Positions 1 through 6,394 of a DNA stretch of 17,461 bases are shown piece after piece. The position numbers were made by a program, and so were the translations under genes. The first letter of the stretch is position 1. Every line of letters begins with the position of its first letter. The notes under the pieces were generated by a model. It was not told the DNA's origin. It was given only the letters and a program-made list of their open reading frames with translations, and did no database searches. The stretch comes from an uncultured Oscillospiraceae bacterium (GTDB lineage: Bacteria; Bacillota; Clostridia; Oscillospirales; Acutalibacteraceae): NCBI GenBank assembly GCA_902489595.1, contig CABUAS010000035.1, forward strand, positions 1 to 17,461, read 5' to 3'.

Positions 1-61
1 TGCGTATTCTTGCCGCCGCAGTAGCACCGCCTGCAACACCGCCTATAATTACAACTTTCAT
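1..61 (-). CDS. FAD-dependent disulfide oxidoreductase, N-terminal fragment (CoA-disulfide reductase / NADH oxidase family)
   Basis: Only the first 20 codons are in the window; the gene runs off the left edge. The reading starts MKVVIIGGVAGG and continues ATAAARIR. This is the N-terminal FAD-binding Rossmann motif (GGxAGG, followed by small residues) typical of CoA-disulfide reductases and related NAD(P)H oxidases of Firmicutes. The start is supported by AAAGGTGAT at 70-78 upstream of the ATG. Family members use NAD(P)H to reduce CoA disulfide, polysulfide or oxygen; the exact substrate cannot be told from 20 residues. Two palindromes lie upstream (115-131 and 177-189). The family is fairly secure, the specific activity is not. 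Confidence 0.7.
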   Translation of the reverse strand, partial: MKVVIIGGVAGGATAAARIR

Positions 62-114
62 TTATCTAATCACCTTTCCGCAGCAGTTGCTTATATTTTT
101 TGCATTCGTTTATC

Positions 115-189
115 CTGTTTGCTTCAAACAGAATAACATTTACAGCATTATTATATAATATTTTTTATCATTTTCCGTGATATTATCAC
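115..189. promoter_or_regulatory. two palindromes upstream of the flavoprotein reductase gene
   Basis: CTGTTTG-CTT-CAAACAG (115-131) is a perfect 7-bp inverted repeat with a 3-nt centre. GTGATA-T-TATCAC (177-189) is a perfect 6-bp inverted repeat. On the minus strand an AT-rich TATAAT-like hexamer (150-155) lies between them, so either could be an operator for the reductase gene, or the first could form a hairpin in its leader. Neither matches a regulator consensus I can name with confidence. A role in regulation is inferred from symmetry and position only. Confidence 0.3.
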
Positions 190-191
190 AT

Positions 192-244
192 AAAAGAACC
201 GTAAAGATACGGCAATTTAAATTATGCCCCTTTACGGTTCTTTT
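192..244 (-). terminator. Rho-independent terminator downstream of tRNA-Thr
   Basis: AAAAGAACCGTAAAG (192-206) pairs perfectly with CTTTACGGTTCTTTT (230-244). The 15-bp stem has a long loop (207-229) and U-runs on both strands, so it could work both ways. On the minus strand it begins 6 nt after the CCA end of the tRNA. Confidence 0.8.
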
Positions 245-249
245 TATTT

Positions 250-325
250 TGGAGCTGATAGTCGGATTCGAACCGACGACCTGTTCATTACGAGTGAACT
301 GCTCTACCTACTGAGCCATATCAGC
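250..325 (-). tRNA. tRNA-Thr (anticodon CGU)
   Basis: The minus strand folds as a complete 76-nt cloverleaf. The acceptor stem is GCTGATA/TATCAGC and the D arm contains GGCTCAGTAGGTAGAGC. The anticodon stem GTTCA/TGAAC closes the loop CTCGTAA, giving anticodon CGT (reads ACG, Thr). The T arm is GTCGG-TTCGAAT-CCGAC. The discriminator base is T and CCA is encoded in the DNA (250-252). A promoter (TTGACC-17-TATAAT) lies upstream at 368-396 and a terminator follows at 192-244, so it is probably a single-gene transcript. Confidence 0.97.
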
Positions 326-367
326 GATTATTCGATTTTTCAATCTGCTATTTTGGAAAGCATTAGA

Positions 368-396
368 ATTATACAACAAAAAGGTGAATTGGTCAA
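368..396 (-). promoter_or_regulatory. sigma-A-type promoter for tRNA-Thr
   Basis: On the minus strand the -35 is TTGACC (391-396), the spacer is 17 bp, and the -10 is TATAAT (368-373). Transcription should start near 361, giving a leader of about 36 nt before the tRNA 5' end. It overlaps the terminator-like hairpin at 376-419. Confidence 0.75.
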
Positions 397-419
397 TAGC
401 AAACAAAACACCTTTTTGT
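376..419 (-). terminator. probable terminator of pncC
   Basis: ACAAAAAGGTG (376-386) pairs with CACCTTTTTGT (409-419), an 11-bp stem with a 22-nt loop. On the minus strand the descending arm ends in a U-rich run. It lies 15 nt past the pncC stop. The stem has little GC and a long loop, so it may be weak. The loop contains the -35 of the tRNA promoter. Confidence 0.55.
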
Positions 420-433
420 ATTTTTTGAAAAAA

Positions 434-901
434 TTATAGCAAATCATTCAATGTTTTAAAAACAAAATTAACGCTTGCATGACGCACATTATTTCTGCCG
501 AGAGCGCCGAACTGCTTTGTAAATGTTTTAACATCGCCGTCAACATAAAAACCAAAACAAACCATACCGACGGGCTTTTTATCTGTTCCGCCGCCCGGAC
601 CTGCGACGCCGGTAACGCCTACTCCGACATTGCTGCCTGCCGTTTTTGCAACGCCCATACACATTTCTTTTGCAACCTCTTCGGAAACCACACCGAATTT
701 TTCAATCGTATCGGCATTAACGCCGATAAAATTAACTTTTGCTTCATTCGCATACGTTGTAAACGAAACATCAAGCACCTTTGATGCATCTGCAACACCG
801 ACAAGCTCTGCGCAGCAAAGACCGCCTGTACAACTTTCTGCAAATGAAATACGGCATCCCCTATCAATCAACTTCTGAACAACCTTATTTACTTCTTCCA
901 T
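434..901 (-). CDS. pncC: CinA C-terminal family protein, probable nicotinamide-nucleotide amidase
   Basis: This 155-residue protein is a stand-alone CinA C-terminal domain. The family hydrolyses nicotinamide mononucleotide to nicotinate mononucleotide and ammonia in pyridine nucleotide salvage. Visible family motifs are AESCTGG (21-27, holding the expected catalytic serine S23), TYANEAK (49-55) and GVTGVAGPGGGTDKKPVG (95-112). Length is normal for the single-domain form; the N-terminal molybdopterin-like domain of full CinA is absent. The start is supported by GGTGATT at 906-912 and by a close promoter (919-947). It is divergent from tcdA, and a probable terminator follows at 376-419. The family call is secure; the enzymatic activity is inferred from homologues. 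Confidence 0.9.
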   Translation of the reverse strand: MEEVNKVVQKLIDRGCRISFAESCTGGLCCAELVGVADASKVLDVSFTTYANEAKVNFIGVNADTIEKFGVVSEEVAKEMCMGVAKTAGSNVGVGVTGVAGPGGGTDKKPVGMVCFGFYVDGDVKTFTKQFGALGRNNVRHASVNFVFKTLNDLL

Positions 902-918
902 TTTTAATCACCAAAAAT

Positions 919-947
919 ATTATATTATAATTTTTAACTTTTATCAA
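919..947 (-). promoter_or_regulatory. promoter of pncC
   Basis: On the minus strand: -35 TTGATA (942-947), 17-bp spacer, -10 TATAAT (919-924). A start near 912 would give a leader of only about 11 nt, nearly all of it the GGTGATT ribosome site. It lies back to back with the tcdA promoter. Confidence 0.7.
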
Positions 948-955
948 TTATTTGG

Positions 956-983
956 TTGAAATTAAACGGCTGTATGGTATAAT
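956..983 (+). promoter_or_regulatory. extended -10 promoter of tcdA
   Basis: -35 TTGAAA (956-961), 16-bp spacer, -10 TATAAT (978-983) with an upstream TG (TGgTATAAT, 975-983). The predicted start near 990 coincides with the GGGTGAT ribosome site (990-996) for the ATG at 1000. This rules out a longer TTG-initiated reading from 952, which would place the promoter inside the gene. Confidence 0.75.
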
Positions 984-999
984 TTTTTCGGGTGATGAT

Positions 1000-1680
1000 A
1001 TGAAAAATTCATTTTCAAGAGAAATACCGCTGATTGGCGAGAATGGTTTCAACAAACTGCAAAGCGCATCTGTGATTATATTCGGCGTCGGCGGAGTTGG
1101 TTCATACGCTGTCGAGGCACTTGCAAGAGCTGGTATCGGCACAATTACTATCGTTGACAATGACACGGTTGATAAAACAAATATCAACCGCCAGTTGATT
1201 GCACTGAATTCCACAATCGGGCAGGACAAGGTTACTGTTTCAAAAAGCAGAATACTTGACATTAACCCCGACTGCAAGGTGACTGCAATCAAGGAATTTT
1301 TTGACGAAACAAGCATAATTGACCTTACCGAATTTGACTACATCATTGATGCGATTGACAGTGTAAAATCAAAATTATTTCTTGCCGAAACGGCTGTAAA
1401 AAACAACATCAAAATCATATCATCAATGGGAACCGGCAACAAACTTGAACCTGAAAAACTGACTGTGTGCGACATTTCAAAAACGAATTACTGCCCGCTT
1501 GCAAAAAAAATGAGAACGGAACTGCGAAAAAGAGGCATTAACCATTTAAAAGTAGTATATTCAACCGAAGAGGCAAAATGCAGGAATGTGCCCCCTGCAT
1601 CAATTTCGTTTGTACCGCCTGTGGCAGGGCTTTTAATTGCAAAAGAGGTAATCACAGACCTGGTTTTCGGAGAAAAATAA
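1000..1680 (+). CDS. tcdA: tRNA threonylcarbamoyladenosine dehydratase (TcdA/CsdL), ThiF/E1-like
   Basis: This 226-residue protein belongs to the ThiF/MoeB/E1 superfamily. TcdA uses ATP to cyclise t6A37 to ct6A in ANN-decoding tRNAs. The ATP-binding glycine motif GVGGVGS is at 29-35. DNDTVDKTNINRQ (53-65) holds the acidic residue and the Asn/Arg pair of the E1 fold, and IDAIDS is at 116-121. SKTNYCPLAKKMRTELRKRG (160-179) and FVPPVAGLL (204-212) are the stretches that separate TcdA from MoeB and ThiF. The ATG at 1000 is chosen because GGGTGAT (990-996) precedes it and the promoter occupies 956-983. The stop overlaps the next start (TAATG), so the GH28-type gene is translationally linked. Confidence 0.9.
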   Translation: MKNSFSREIPLIGENGFNKLQSASVIIFGVGGVGSYAVEALARAGIGTITIVDNDTVDKTNINRQLIALNSTIGQDKVTVSKSRILDINPDCKVTAIKEFFDETSIIDLTEFDYIIDAIDSVKSKLFLAETAVKNNIKIISSMGTGNKLEPEKLTVCDISKTNYCPLAKKMRTELRKRGINHLKVVYSTEEAKCRNVPPASISFVPPVAGLLIAKEVITDLVFGEK

Positions 1681-3233
1681 TGGCAAAGAAAAAAAGAAAT
1701 ATTTTTGACAAAATAAACACTCTGCTATTTTGGAAGGACACAAGAGTTACTGACGGAGAGCGTTACACTGAAGTAAGAAAGCACGATTTTTCGAGTTACT
1801 TCCCTGTCGATAATTATATAAAGCCTCAGAGTCTGCCGACAGAAAATGTTTATAACATAAGCGACTTCGGCGCTGTGCCGAACGACAAAAGCATTGACAA
1901 CGCCCCGTTTATAAACAAAGCAATATGCGAGGCAGAAAAGACGGGCGGAACAGTTGTTATCAGCGGCGGCGATTACACATCCACCACCGTTTTTATTAAA
2001 TCAAATATTACGCTTTTCATTGCCGAAGGCGCATCAATCATTGCAAACGAAACGGGAATAGGCTACACAAATGACGCTCTGATTTTTGCCGACAGTGCAG
2101 AAAACATAACGATAACAGGCGGCGGAAAAATAAAAGGCAACGGCAACTTTTTCGGCAAAAAGCCTGTTTATGATGAAAATATAACTGCGCCGGGCAAGTA
2201 CATTGACATGATTGAACTAAGGCAGGATTACAGAAAGCAAATACGTTTTGCGGACAAAAGCAAGTACGGCTCACCAATCATTCTAAAAAACTGCAAAAAC
2301 ATAACGGCGCATAATTTTATTATAGAAAACAGCGCCTCGTGGTCTTTCAGGCTTGATAACTGCGATAATATAGACATTCACGATTTTGTGATTAACAACA
2401 ACAGAAATGTTGCAAATGCCGACGGCATAGACCTTTGCGGCAGCAGCAATGTTCGGATAAAGCACTGCTTTATTTCAACGGCGGATGACGGAATTGTTAT
2501 CAAAAATGCAATATGGCTCGGCTGCACACGCGAAATGAAAAACATAAAAATCAGCGACTGCGAAATCATTTCAAGAACAAACTCAATTAAAATCGGTACG
2601 GAAACAACGTTTGACATCAGCGATATACAGATTAAAAACTGTAAATTATTTCTGCCCGATTTATACCCTTACACGGTGTCGGGAATTGCAGTTGAAACGG
2701 TTGACGGCTCAAAAGTAAGCAATGTGACAGCAGAAAACATAACTGTAAAGAACTGCTCGTGCCCGATTTTTATAAGGCTCGGAAACAGGAACAGAGCAAG
2801 CGAAGTTACGGCGCAGAGCGCCAATGCAATAGAGCGTGGGCAGAAGGCTGAAAAAGGTGTTTCGGCGGACAAAGACAGATTTAATTTTAAAAGCGAAATT
2901 GAAAATATAACAATAAAAAATCTGACTGCCGACGATGCCGAAATTCCGATAATGATTTGCGGCTTCACGCAGAAAGGCATAACAAAGCGTGTAAAAAACG
3001 TAACGCTTGAAAACATAAAAATCAAAAACAGTAACAGACCTTACACGATTGACAGGCGGCTGTTTATTCCCGAATATACAAAGGAATACCCCGAAGCAAA
3101 CAGGTTCAGAAATCTGCCGAGCTACGCCCTTTTTATCCGCCACGCAGAAAATGTGACGATTAAAAATTTTGAATGTGAGCAGGTTAAGACGTGGAAAAAG
3201 GAAAGGTATATAAAAGATTTGAAGAATAATTAA
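1680..3233 (+). CDS. glycoside hydrolase family 28-like beta-helix protein, cytoplasmic
   Basis: This 517-residue protein is a right-handed beta-helix of the polygalacturonase superfamily. After a lysine-rich N-terminus, NISDFGAVPNDKSIDNAPF (59-77) is the classic opening of GH28 and pectate-lyase-3 folds. Repeated N/I/T coil turns fill the rest. The acidic core survives: N246-x-D248-G249 and D269-D270. The usual GHG histidine motif is replaced by RTNSIKIGTE (299-308), and the usual RIK by SGIAVET (334-340). PIFIRLGNR (362-370) matches my memory of a divergent GH28 subgroup. There is no signal peptide, so it should act inside the cell on imported oligosaccharides; the substrate is unknown. The ATG overlaps the tcdA stop, with GGAG about 8 nt upstream. 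A terminator follows at 3232. Confidence 0.8.
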   Translation: MAKKKRNIFDKINTLLFWKDTRVTDGERYTEVRKHDFSSYFPVDNYIKPQSLPTENVYNISDFGAVPNDKSIDNAPFINKAICEAEKTGGTVVISGGDYTSTTVFIKSNITLFIAEGASIIANETGIGYTNDALIFADSAENITITGGGKIKGNGNFFGKKPVYDENITAPGKYIDMIELRQDYRKQIRFADKSKYGSPIILKNCKNITAHNFIIENSASWSFRLDNCDNIDIHDFVINNNRNVANADGIDLCGSSNVRIKHCFISTADDGIVIKNAIWLGCTREMKNIKISDCEIISRTNSIKIGTETTFDISDIQIKNCKLFLPDLYPYTVSGIAVETVDGSKVSNVTAENITVKNCSCPIFIRLGNRNRASEVTAQSANAIERGQKAEKGVSADKDRFNFKSEIENITIKNLTADDAEIPIMICGFTQKGITKRVKNVTLENIKIKNSNRPYTIDRRLFIPEYTKEYPEANRFRNLPSYALFIRHAENVTIKNFECEQVKTWKKERYIKDLKNN

Positions 3234-3258
3234 AAGCGGTGCATAACACACCGCTTTT
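3232..3258. terminator. bidirectional terminator between convergent genes
   Basis: AAAAGCGGTG (3232-3241) pairs with CACCGCTTTT (3249-3258), a 10-bp stem with a 7-nt loop and U-runs on both sides. It starts at the stop codon of the GH28-like gene and ends 3 nt before the stop of the leftward gene at 3262, so it can serve both. Confidence 0.85.
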
Positions 3259-3261
3259 TTG

Positions 3262-3726
3262 TTAGAGATATGAGGTTGTGAAGTCGATTGTGCCTGTGAA
3301 TTTATCGTACTGAACGAGGATATAGCTGTCGCCGCCGTCGAAGTTGATTTCCCGGCTGAAGGGGCCGTTTTCATCGACCTCAATCTGATCTATTGTTTTG
3401 CCGTTACGTGTAAAAATTTTAACCTTGCCCGACTTTGTATCGACACTTCCGCTGATTTTCAGATCTACACCGCTGAGCGAGCAGCCGCCGTAAGCAACAT
3501 CCTGACCGCTTTTCTTTTCGGTAGTGCCCTTATAAGAGCCTGTATAATCGTCTGTCTCATCATACCTTTCACCGATAAGGCTGAAATTAGATGTCAGCTG
3601 TGATTTGCCGATAATTTCAACCACCGAAGAATAGCCTTTTATAATCGTTTCGGGCTTTACAACCCCGACAAAAACGGCAGAAATAATAATCACAAGGCAG
3701 CATATAAATGAAATTATGTGACGCAT
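3262..3726 (-). CDS. small secreted or membrane-anchored protein, unknown function
   Basis: I do not recognise a named family. The 154-residue protein begins MRH and then a hydrophobic segment (4-22), which is either a signal peptide or a single anchor. The two cysteines in it (C9, C10) are not in a convincing lipobox. The rest is hydrophilic, rich in Thr, Ser, Gly and Asp, with alternating patterns suggesting a beta-sandwich. DDYTGSYKG (59-67) and a C-terminal segment around GGDSYILVQYDKFTGTIDF resemble, from memory, small exported clostridial proteins with a YTGxY motif and no assigned role. AAAGGAAAT (3734-3742) precedes the ATG. It is convergent with the GH28-like gene, and four hairpin repeats lie upstream. 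Confidence 0.7.
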   Translation of the reverse strand: MRHIISFICCLVIIISAVFVGVVKPETIIKGYSSVVEIIGKSQLTSNFSLIGERYDETDDYTGSYKGTTEKKSGQDVAYGGCSLSGVDLKISGSVDTKSGKVKIFTRNGKTIDQIEVDENGPFSREINFDGGDSYILVQYDKFTGTIDFTTSYL

Positions 3727-3751
3727 TTTAATTTCCTTTAGTTTTATTATG

Positions 3752-3870
3752 CGGTGCGCCGATGACGGTGCACCCTACGGCGGGAGGGCACGGAGACCCT
3801 CCCCTACATTTTCGGCGATGTGAGGACACCCCGCCCTACGAAACGGGTCGATGAGGGCATCGACCCCTAC
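3752..3870 (-). repeat. cluster of four 27-nt GTAG-headed hairpin repeats
   Basis: Four units of exactly 27 nt occupy 3752-3778, 3781-3807, 3813-3839 and 3844-3870, with 2-5 nt between them. On the minus strand each begins GTAGGG and ends CCG, with a loop close to TCCTC. The inner arms differ between units but pair within each: GGTGCGCC/GGTGCACC, GGGAGGG/CCCTCCC, GGCG..GTG/CAC..CGCC, and GGGTCGATG/CATCGACCC. Unit 2 recurs exactly at 7200-7226. The cluster fills the gap between the ABC permease and the small secreted gene. A GTAG tetranucleotide at the foot of an imperfect palindrome is the hallmark of REP elements; that this is one is my inference. Confidence 0.75.
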
Positions 3871-3892
3871 AGAGCAACATTCAAGTTGTTAT

Positions 3893-6394
3893 TTAATTGA
3901 TTTCTTCCTTGAGGGTTTCGACGATATTGTCATTTTTGAGCTTTGATACCGAGTAAAGCATGGAAGTACCTACCACTGCAAAAACAACTGCGATAACGCA
4001 AAGCGTCATAATCCAGTCAATCTCAAACGGAATTGAATTTGACCCTACCGTATAATTGAGTGCAAAGCATATGCCTGCACTTATCGGCAGTGCAAACACA
4101 AGTGCCTTCATACCGTAAAATGCACTTTCAAGCACAACCATTTTTCTGAAGCCCTGCGGCGTTGTGCCGACCGATTTGAGCATTGCAAATTCTTTTCTGC
4201 GCATTGCAATACCCGTTGAAACGGTGTTAATAATATTTGCAATCGTAATCAATGTAATCAAAGCGATAAAGCCGTAAACAAACACCTGAATAACAAATGC
4301 CACCGTATTCATCATTTCCATATTTTCGGTATAATCAGAAACATATTTTGAGCCCAGCTCATTTGAATCTAAAATTTCCTGAATGGAATCTGCAACCTGT
4401 TCATGTGCTTTTGTCTCAATACCAAGCATATAAAGCAAGCTGTTATCCGGAGAATTTTTTACATAATTATTGTAATAGGAAGTGAGCGGAATATAAACGG
4501 AAATTGAATCGACCGGGTTCATATTAAGCAGACTGTTTTTTGCATCATACTTGATAAAATCGGTAAACTTTACTTCATATTCGGAATTATCAAAGGTATA
4601 ACCGAGCATTTTATCGGAAAACGGCTTTGAATCGTTTTTATGGTTAACATTATTAAGAACTACGCCCTTGATTTCACTGCCGTAATACTTTTTATAATCA
4701 ATATTATTATCTTCGCAGAGTTTGTTGAAATCCTTATCATCAATCATATTGATAAAGAGATTGCGTTTCTGATTAAAGAATTTACTGTAATTTGAATTCA
4801 GATAATCTTTATTGCGAAGGTTACTGTATTCCTGACCGTCAACCGTGAAAAACGCATTGTTTACACAATAATAATTATCTATATCGGAAACATCTTCAAG
4901 TTTTTCAAGAAATTCGTCTTTATGGTCATAGCTGACCATAGCGGTCACCTGATACGGCATTGTCTCCAGATTAGCGCTCATTGTAAACATATCACAGAAA
5001 TAATTACAGCTAAAGAAAAGGATAACAGACAGTGCGATTGAAGCAGTGATTACCCTGCCCTTTCTGCCGTTTCGTTTCAGGTTTTTATAGGCGAGCTCGC
5101 CCTCATAACCAAAGATTTTGCGAATAATTTTAGGAGATCTGAGTCCCTTTGCCTTAACGGTAATCTCTTTACGCTGGCGAATAGCATCAATAGGCGTAAC
5201 GGCTGACGCTTTTCTTGACGGAACAACCGACGAAATAAAGATTGTAAGCACGCTGAAAAGAATGATGCCGACAATAGCCCAAAACGGCACAACAACATTC
5301 ATATCCATCGACTTGCTGTCAATGCCCTGAATCATACCTGTTTCAATAATTTTGCCGCCGACTGCCTTCAAGGTGATGCCGATACCGAGAATACCTGCAC
5401 CGATACCGACGGGAATACCGATTATGCCGAGAATAAATCCTTCATAATAAATCGACATCTTTTTCTGCTTCTTTGTAGCGCCGACCGATGCAAGCATACC
5501 GAGATACCTTACACGCTCTGAAAGCGACATACCGAAGGAATTATAGATAAGCACAACGGACGCAATCATAATTATAACAAGAATGATTGCTACAAGCGGC
5601 AGAAAAGTCTGCATTGTTGCACTGTTATTATCAATCGCAAAATAGGTTGCAAGATAATCATTATCAATGCGGTACTCTTCAATTTTATAATCTTCTATAA
5701 TATCTTTAATCGTTTGAAGTGATTTATAATTAAGGTTTTTGACTTCAATATAGGCGGATGCCAATTCACCGTCGGCAAGTGTTAATGTGCTTAAATCAAG
5801 GCCACGTATAATTTTTGCCCTTGCACTTGTGGCAGGATTATCGTGCAGAATTGCCGTGATTTTAAATTCACCGATTTCAGTCACTTCAAATTCTTTTTCG
5901 CCGTTTTCGATATAATAACGGTCGCCGATCGGAATGGAAACGGTATCACCTATTTTCCAGTCGAGTTTATTTTTATCAATCAGTGACTGTTCAACGGCAA
6001 TTTCATTATTCTTTTCGGGTATAGCACCCTCAAAATTACCTGTAAACATCTGCTCAAGGTTCGTTTTATCGCCTATATAAATTTCGCCTGTACCTGCTGA
6101 ATTTGATTTTCTGTTTTCAAGCTGATACGACGGATTGTCAAGACTGACGCCTACACGCTCCAGCCTGTCGTCACTTTTCAAATCGGCAAGCTGAGAAGCA
6201 GTTACGCCAAGGACTGCTTGACGGTGACCGCCTGCAACCTGATCAATTTCACCGAAAAGATTCAAAAACGATGCCATGGCAACGAAAACGGCTGTAATCA
6301 TTGCAACCGAAACGCAGATACCAAGCGTTGTGATAACTGTTCTGCCCTTATTTTCTTTAAGATGACGAAGGGTTAATTTGTTTACGATGTTCAA
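3893..6394 (-). CDS. ABC transporter permease with two FtsX domains
   Basis: This 833-residue membrane protein has two FtsX/MacB-type halves. Half one has a membrane segment at about 20-45, an extracytoplasmic domain (about 50-260), and three segments (265-288, 318-345, 368-392) ending in VPSRKAS. Half two has a segment at about 447-466, a second outside domain, and three C-terminal segments. Coupling-helix motifs SERVRYLGMLASVGATKKQ (292-310) and a RKEFAMLKSVGTTPQG copy mark both halves. Such MacB-like permeases move peptides or lipid-linked molecules outward by mechanotransmission. The architecture (about 8 segments) is not the BceB type. The start is TTG, overlapping the ATPase stop as TTGA, with AGGTGAGG upstream; the next Met lies inside the first membrane segment. 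The partner ATPase is immediately upstream. Confidence 0.9.
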   Translation of the reverse strand: MNIVNKLTLRHLKENKGRTVITTLGICVSVAMITAVFVAMASFLNLFGEIDQVAGGHRQAVLGVTASQLADLKSDDRLERVGVSLDNPSYQLENRKSNSAGTGEIYIGDKTNLEQMFTGNFEGAIPEKNNEIAVEQSLIDKNKLDWKIGDTVSIPIGDRYYIENGEKEFEVTEIGEFKITAILHDNPATSARAKIIRGLDLSTLTLADGELASAYIEVKNLNYKSLQTIKDIIEDYKIEEYRIDNDYLATYFAIDNNSATMQTFLPLVAIILVIIMIASVVLIYNSFGMSLSERVRYLGMLASVGATKKQKKMSIYYEGFILGIIGIPVGIGAGILGIGITLKAVGGKIIETGMIQGIDSKSMDMNVVVPFWAIVGIILFSVLTIFISSVVPSRKASAVTPIDAIRQRKEITVKAKGLRSPKIIRKIFGYEGELAYKNLKRNGRKGRVITASIALSVILFFSCNYFCDMFTMSANLETMPYQVTAMVSYDHKDEFLEKLEDVSDIDNYYCVNNAFFTVDGQEYSNLRNKDYLNSNYSKFFNQKRNLFINMIDDKDFNKLCEDNNIDYKKYYGSEIKGVVLNNVNHKNDSKPFSDKMLGYTFDNSEYEVKFTDFIKYDAKNSLLNMNPVDSISVYIPLTSYYNNYVKNSPDNSLLYMLGIETKAHEQVADSIQEILDSNELGSKYVSDYTENMEMMNTVAFVIQVFVYGFIALITLITIANIINTVSTGIAMRRKEFAMLKSVGTTPQGFRKMVVLESAFYGMKALVFALPISAGICFALNYTVGSNSIPFEIDWIMTLCVIAVVFAVVGTSMLYSVSKLKNDNIVETLKEEIN

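Noticed and set aside
224..439. Rightward reading frame across the tRNA gene beginning MPLYGSFYF and containing GADSRIRTDDL
   Set aside because: It is the antisense translation of tRNA-Thr; the GADSRIRTDDL string is a well-known spurious protein from tRNA T and anticodon arms.
952..999. Sixteen-codon TTG-started extension of TcdA
   Set aside because: It would contain the gene's own promoter (956-983) and has no ribosome site; GGGTGAT precedes the ATG at 1000.
1578..1679. Thirty-four-codon extension of the GH28-like protein inside tcdA
   Set aside because: It overlaps conserved tcdA coding sequence in another frame and resembles no GH28 N-terminus; the TAATG overlap at 1678-1682 with GGAG upstream is a normal coupled start.
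250..1680. Functional link between tRNA-Thr and neighbouring tcdA, whose product modifies ANN-decoding tRNAs
   Set aside because: The genes are on opposite strands with pncC between them and have separate promoters; one case of proximity is best taken as chance.
2709..3383. Leftward 224-codon frame opposite the GH28-like gene
   Set aside because: It is antisense to a well-supported gene, crosses the terminator and overlaps the leftward secreted gene; no recognisable domain.
3752..3870. Four regularly spaced repeats as a possible CRISPR array
   Set aside because: The gaps are only 2-5 nt, the units differ in their stems, and no cas genes are nearby.
3871..3892. Possible terminator just after the permease stop
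   Set aside because: Only very short pairing is possible and there is no U-run on the minus strand.
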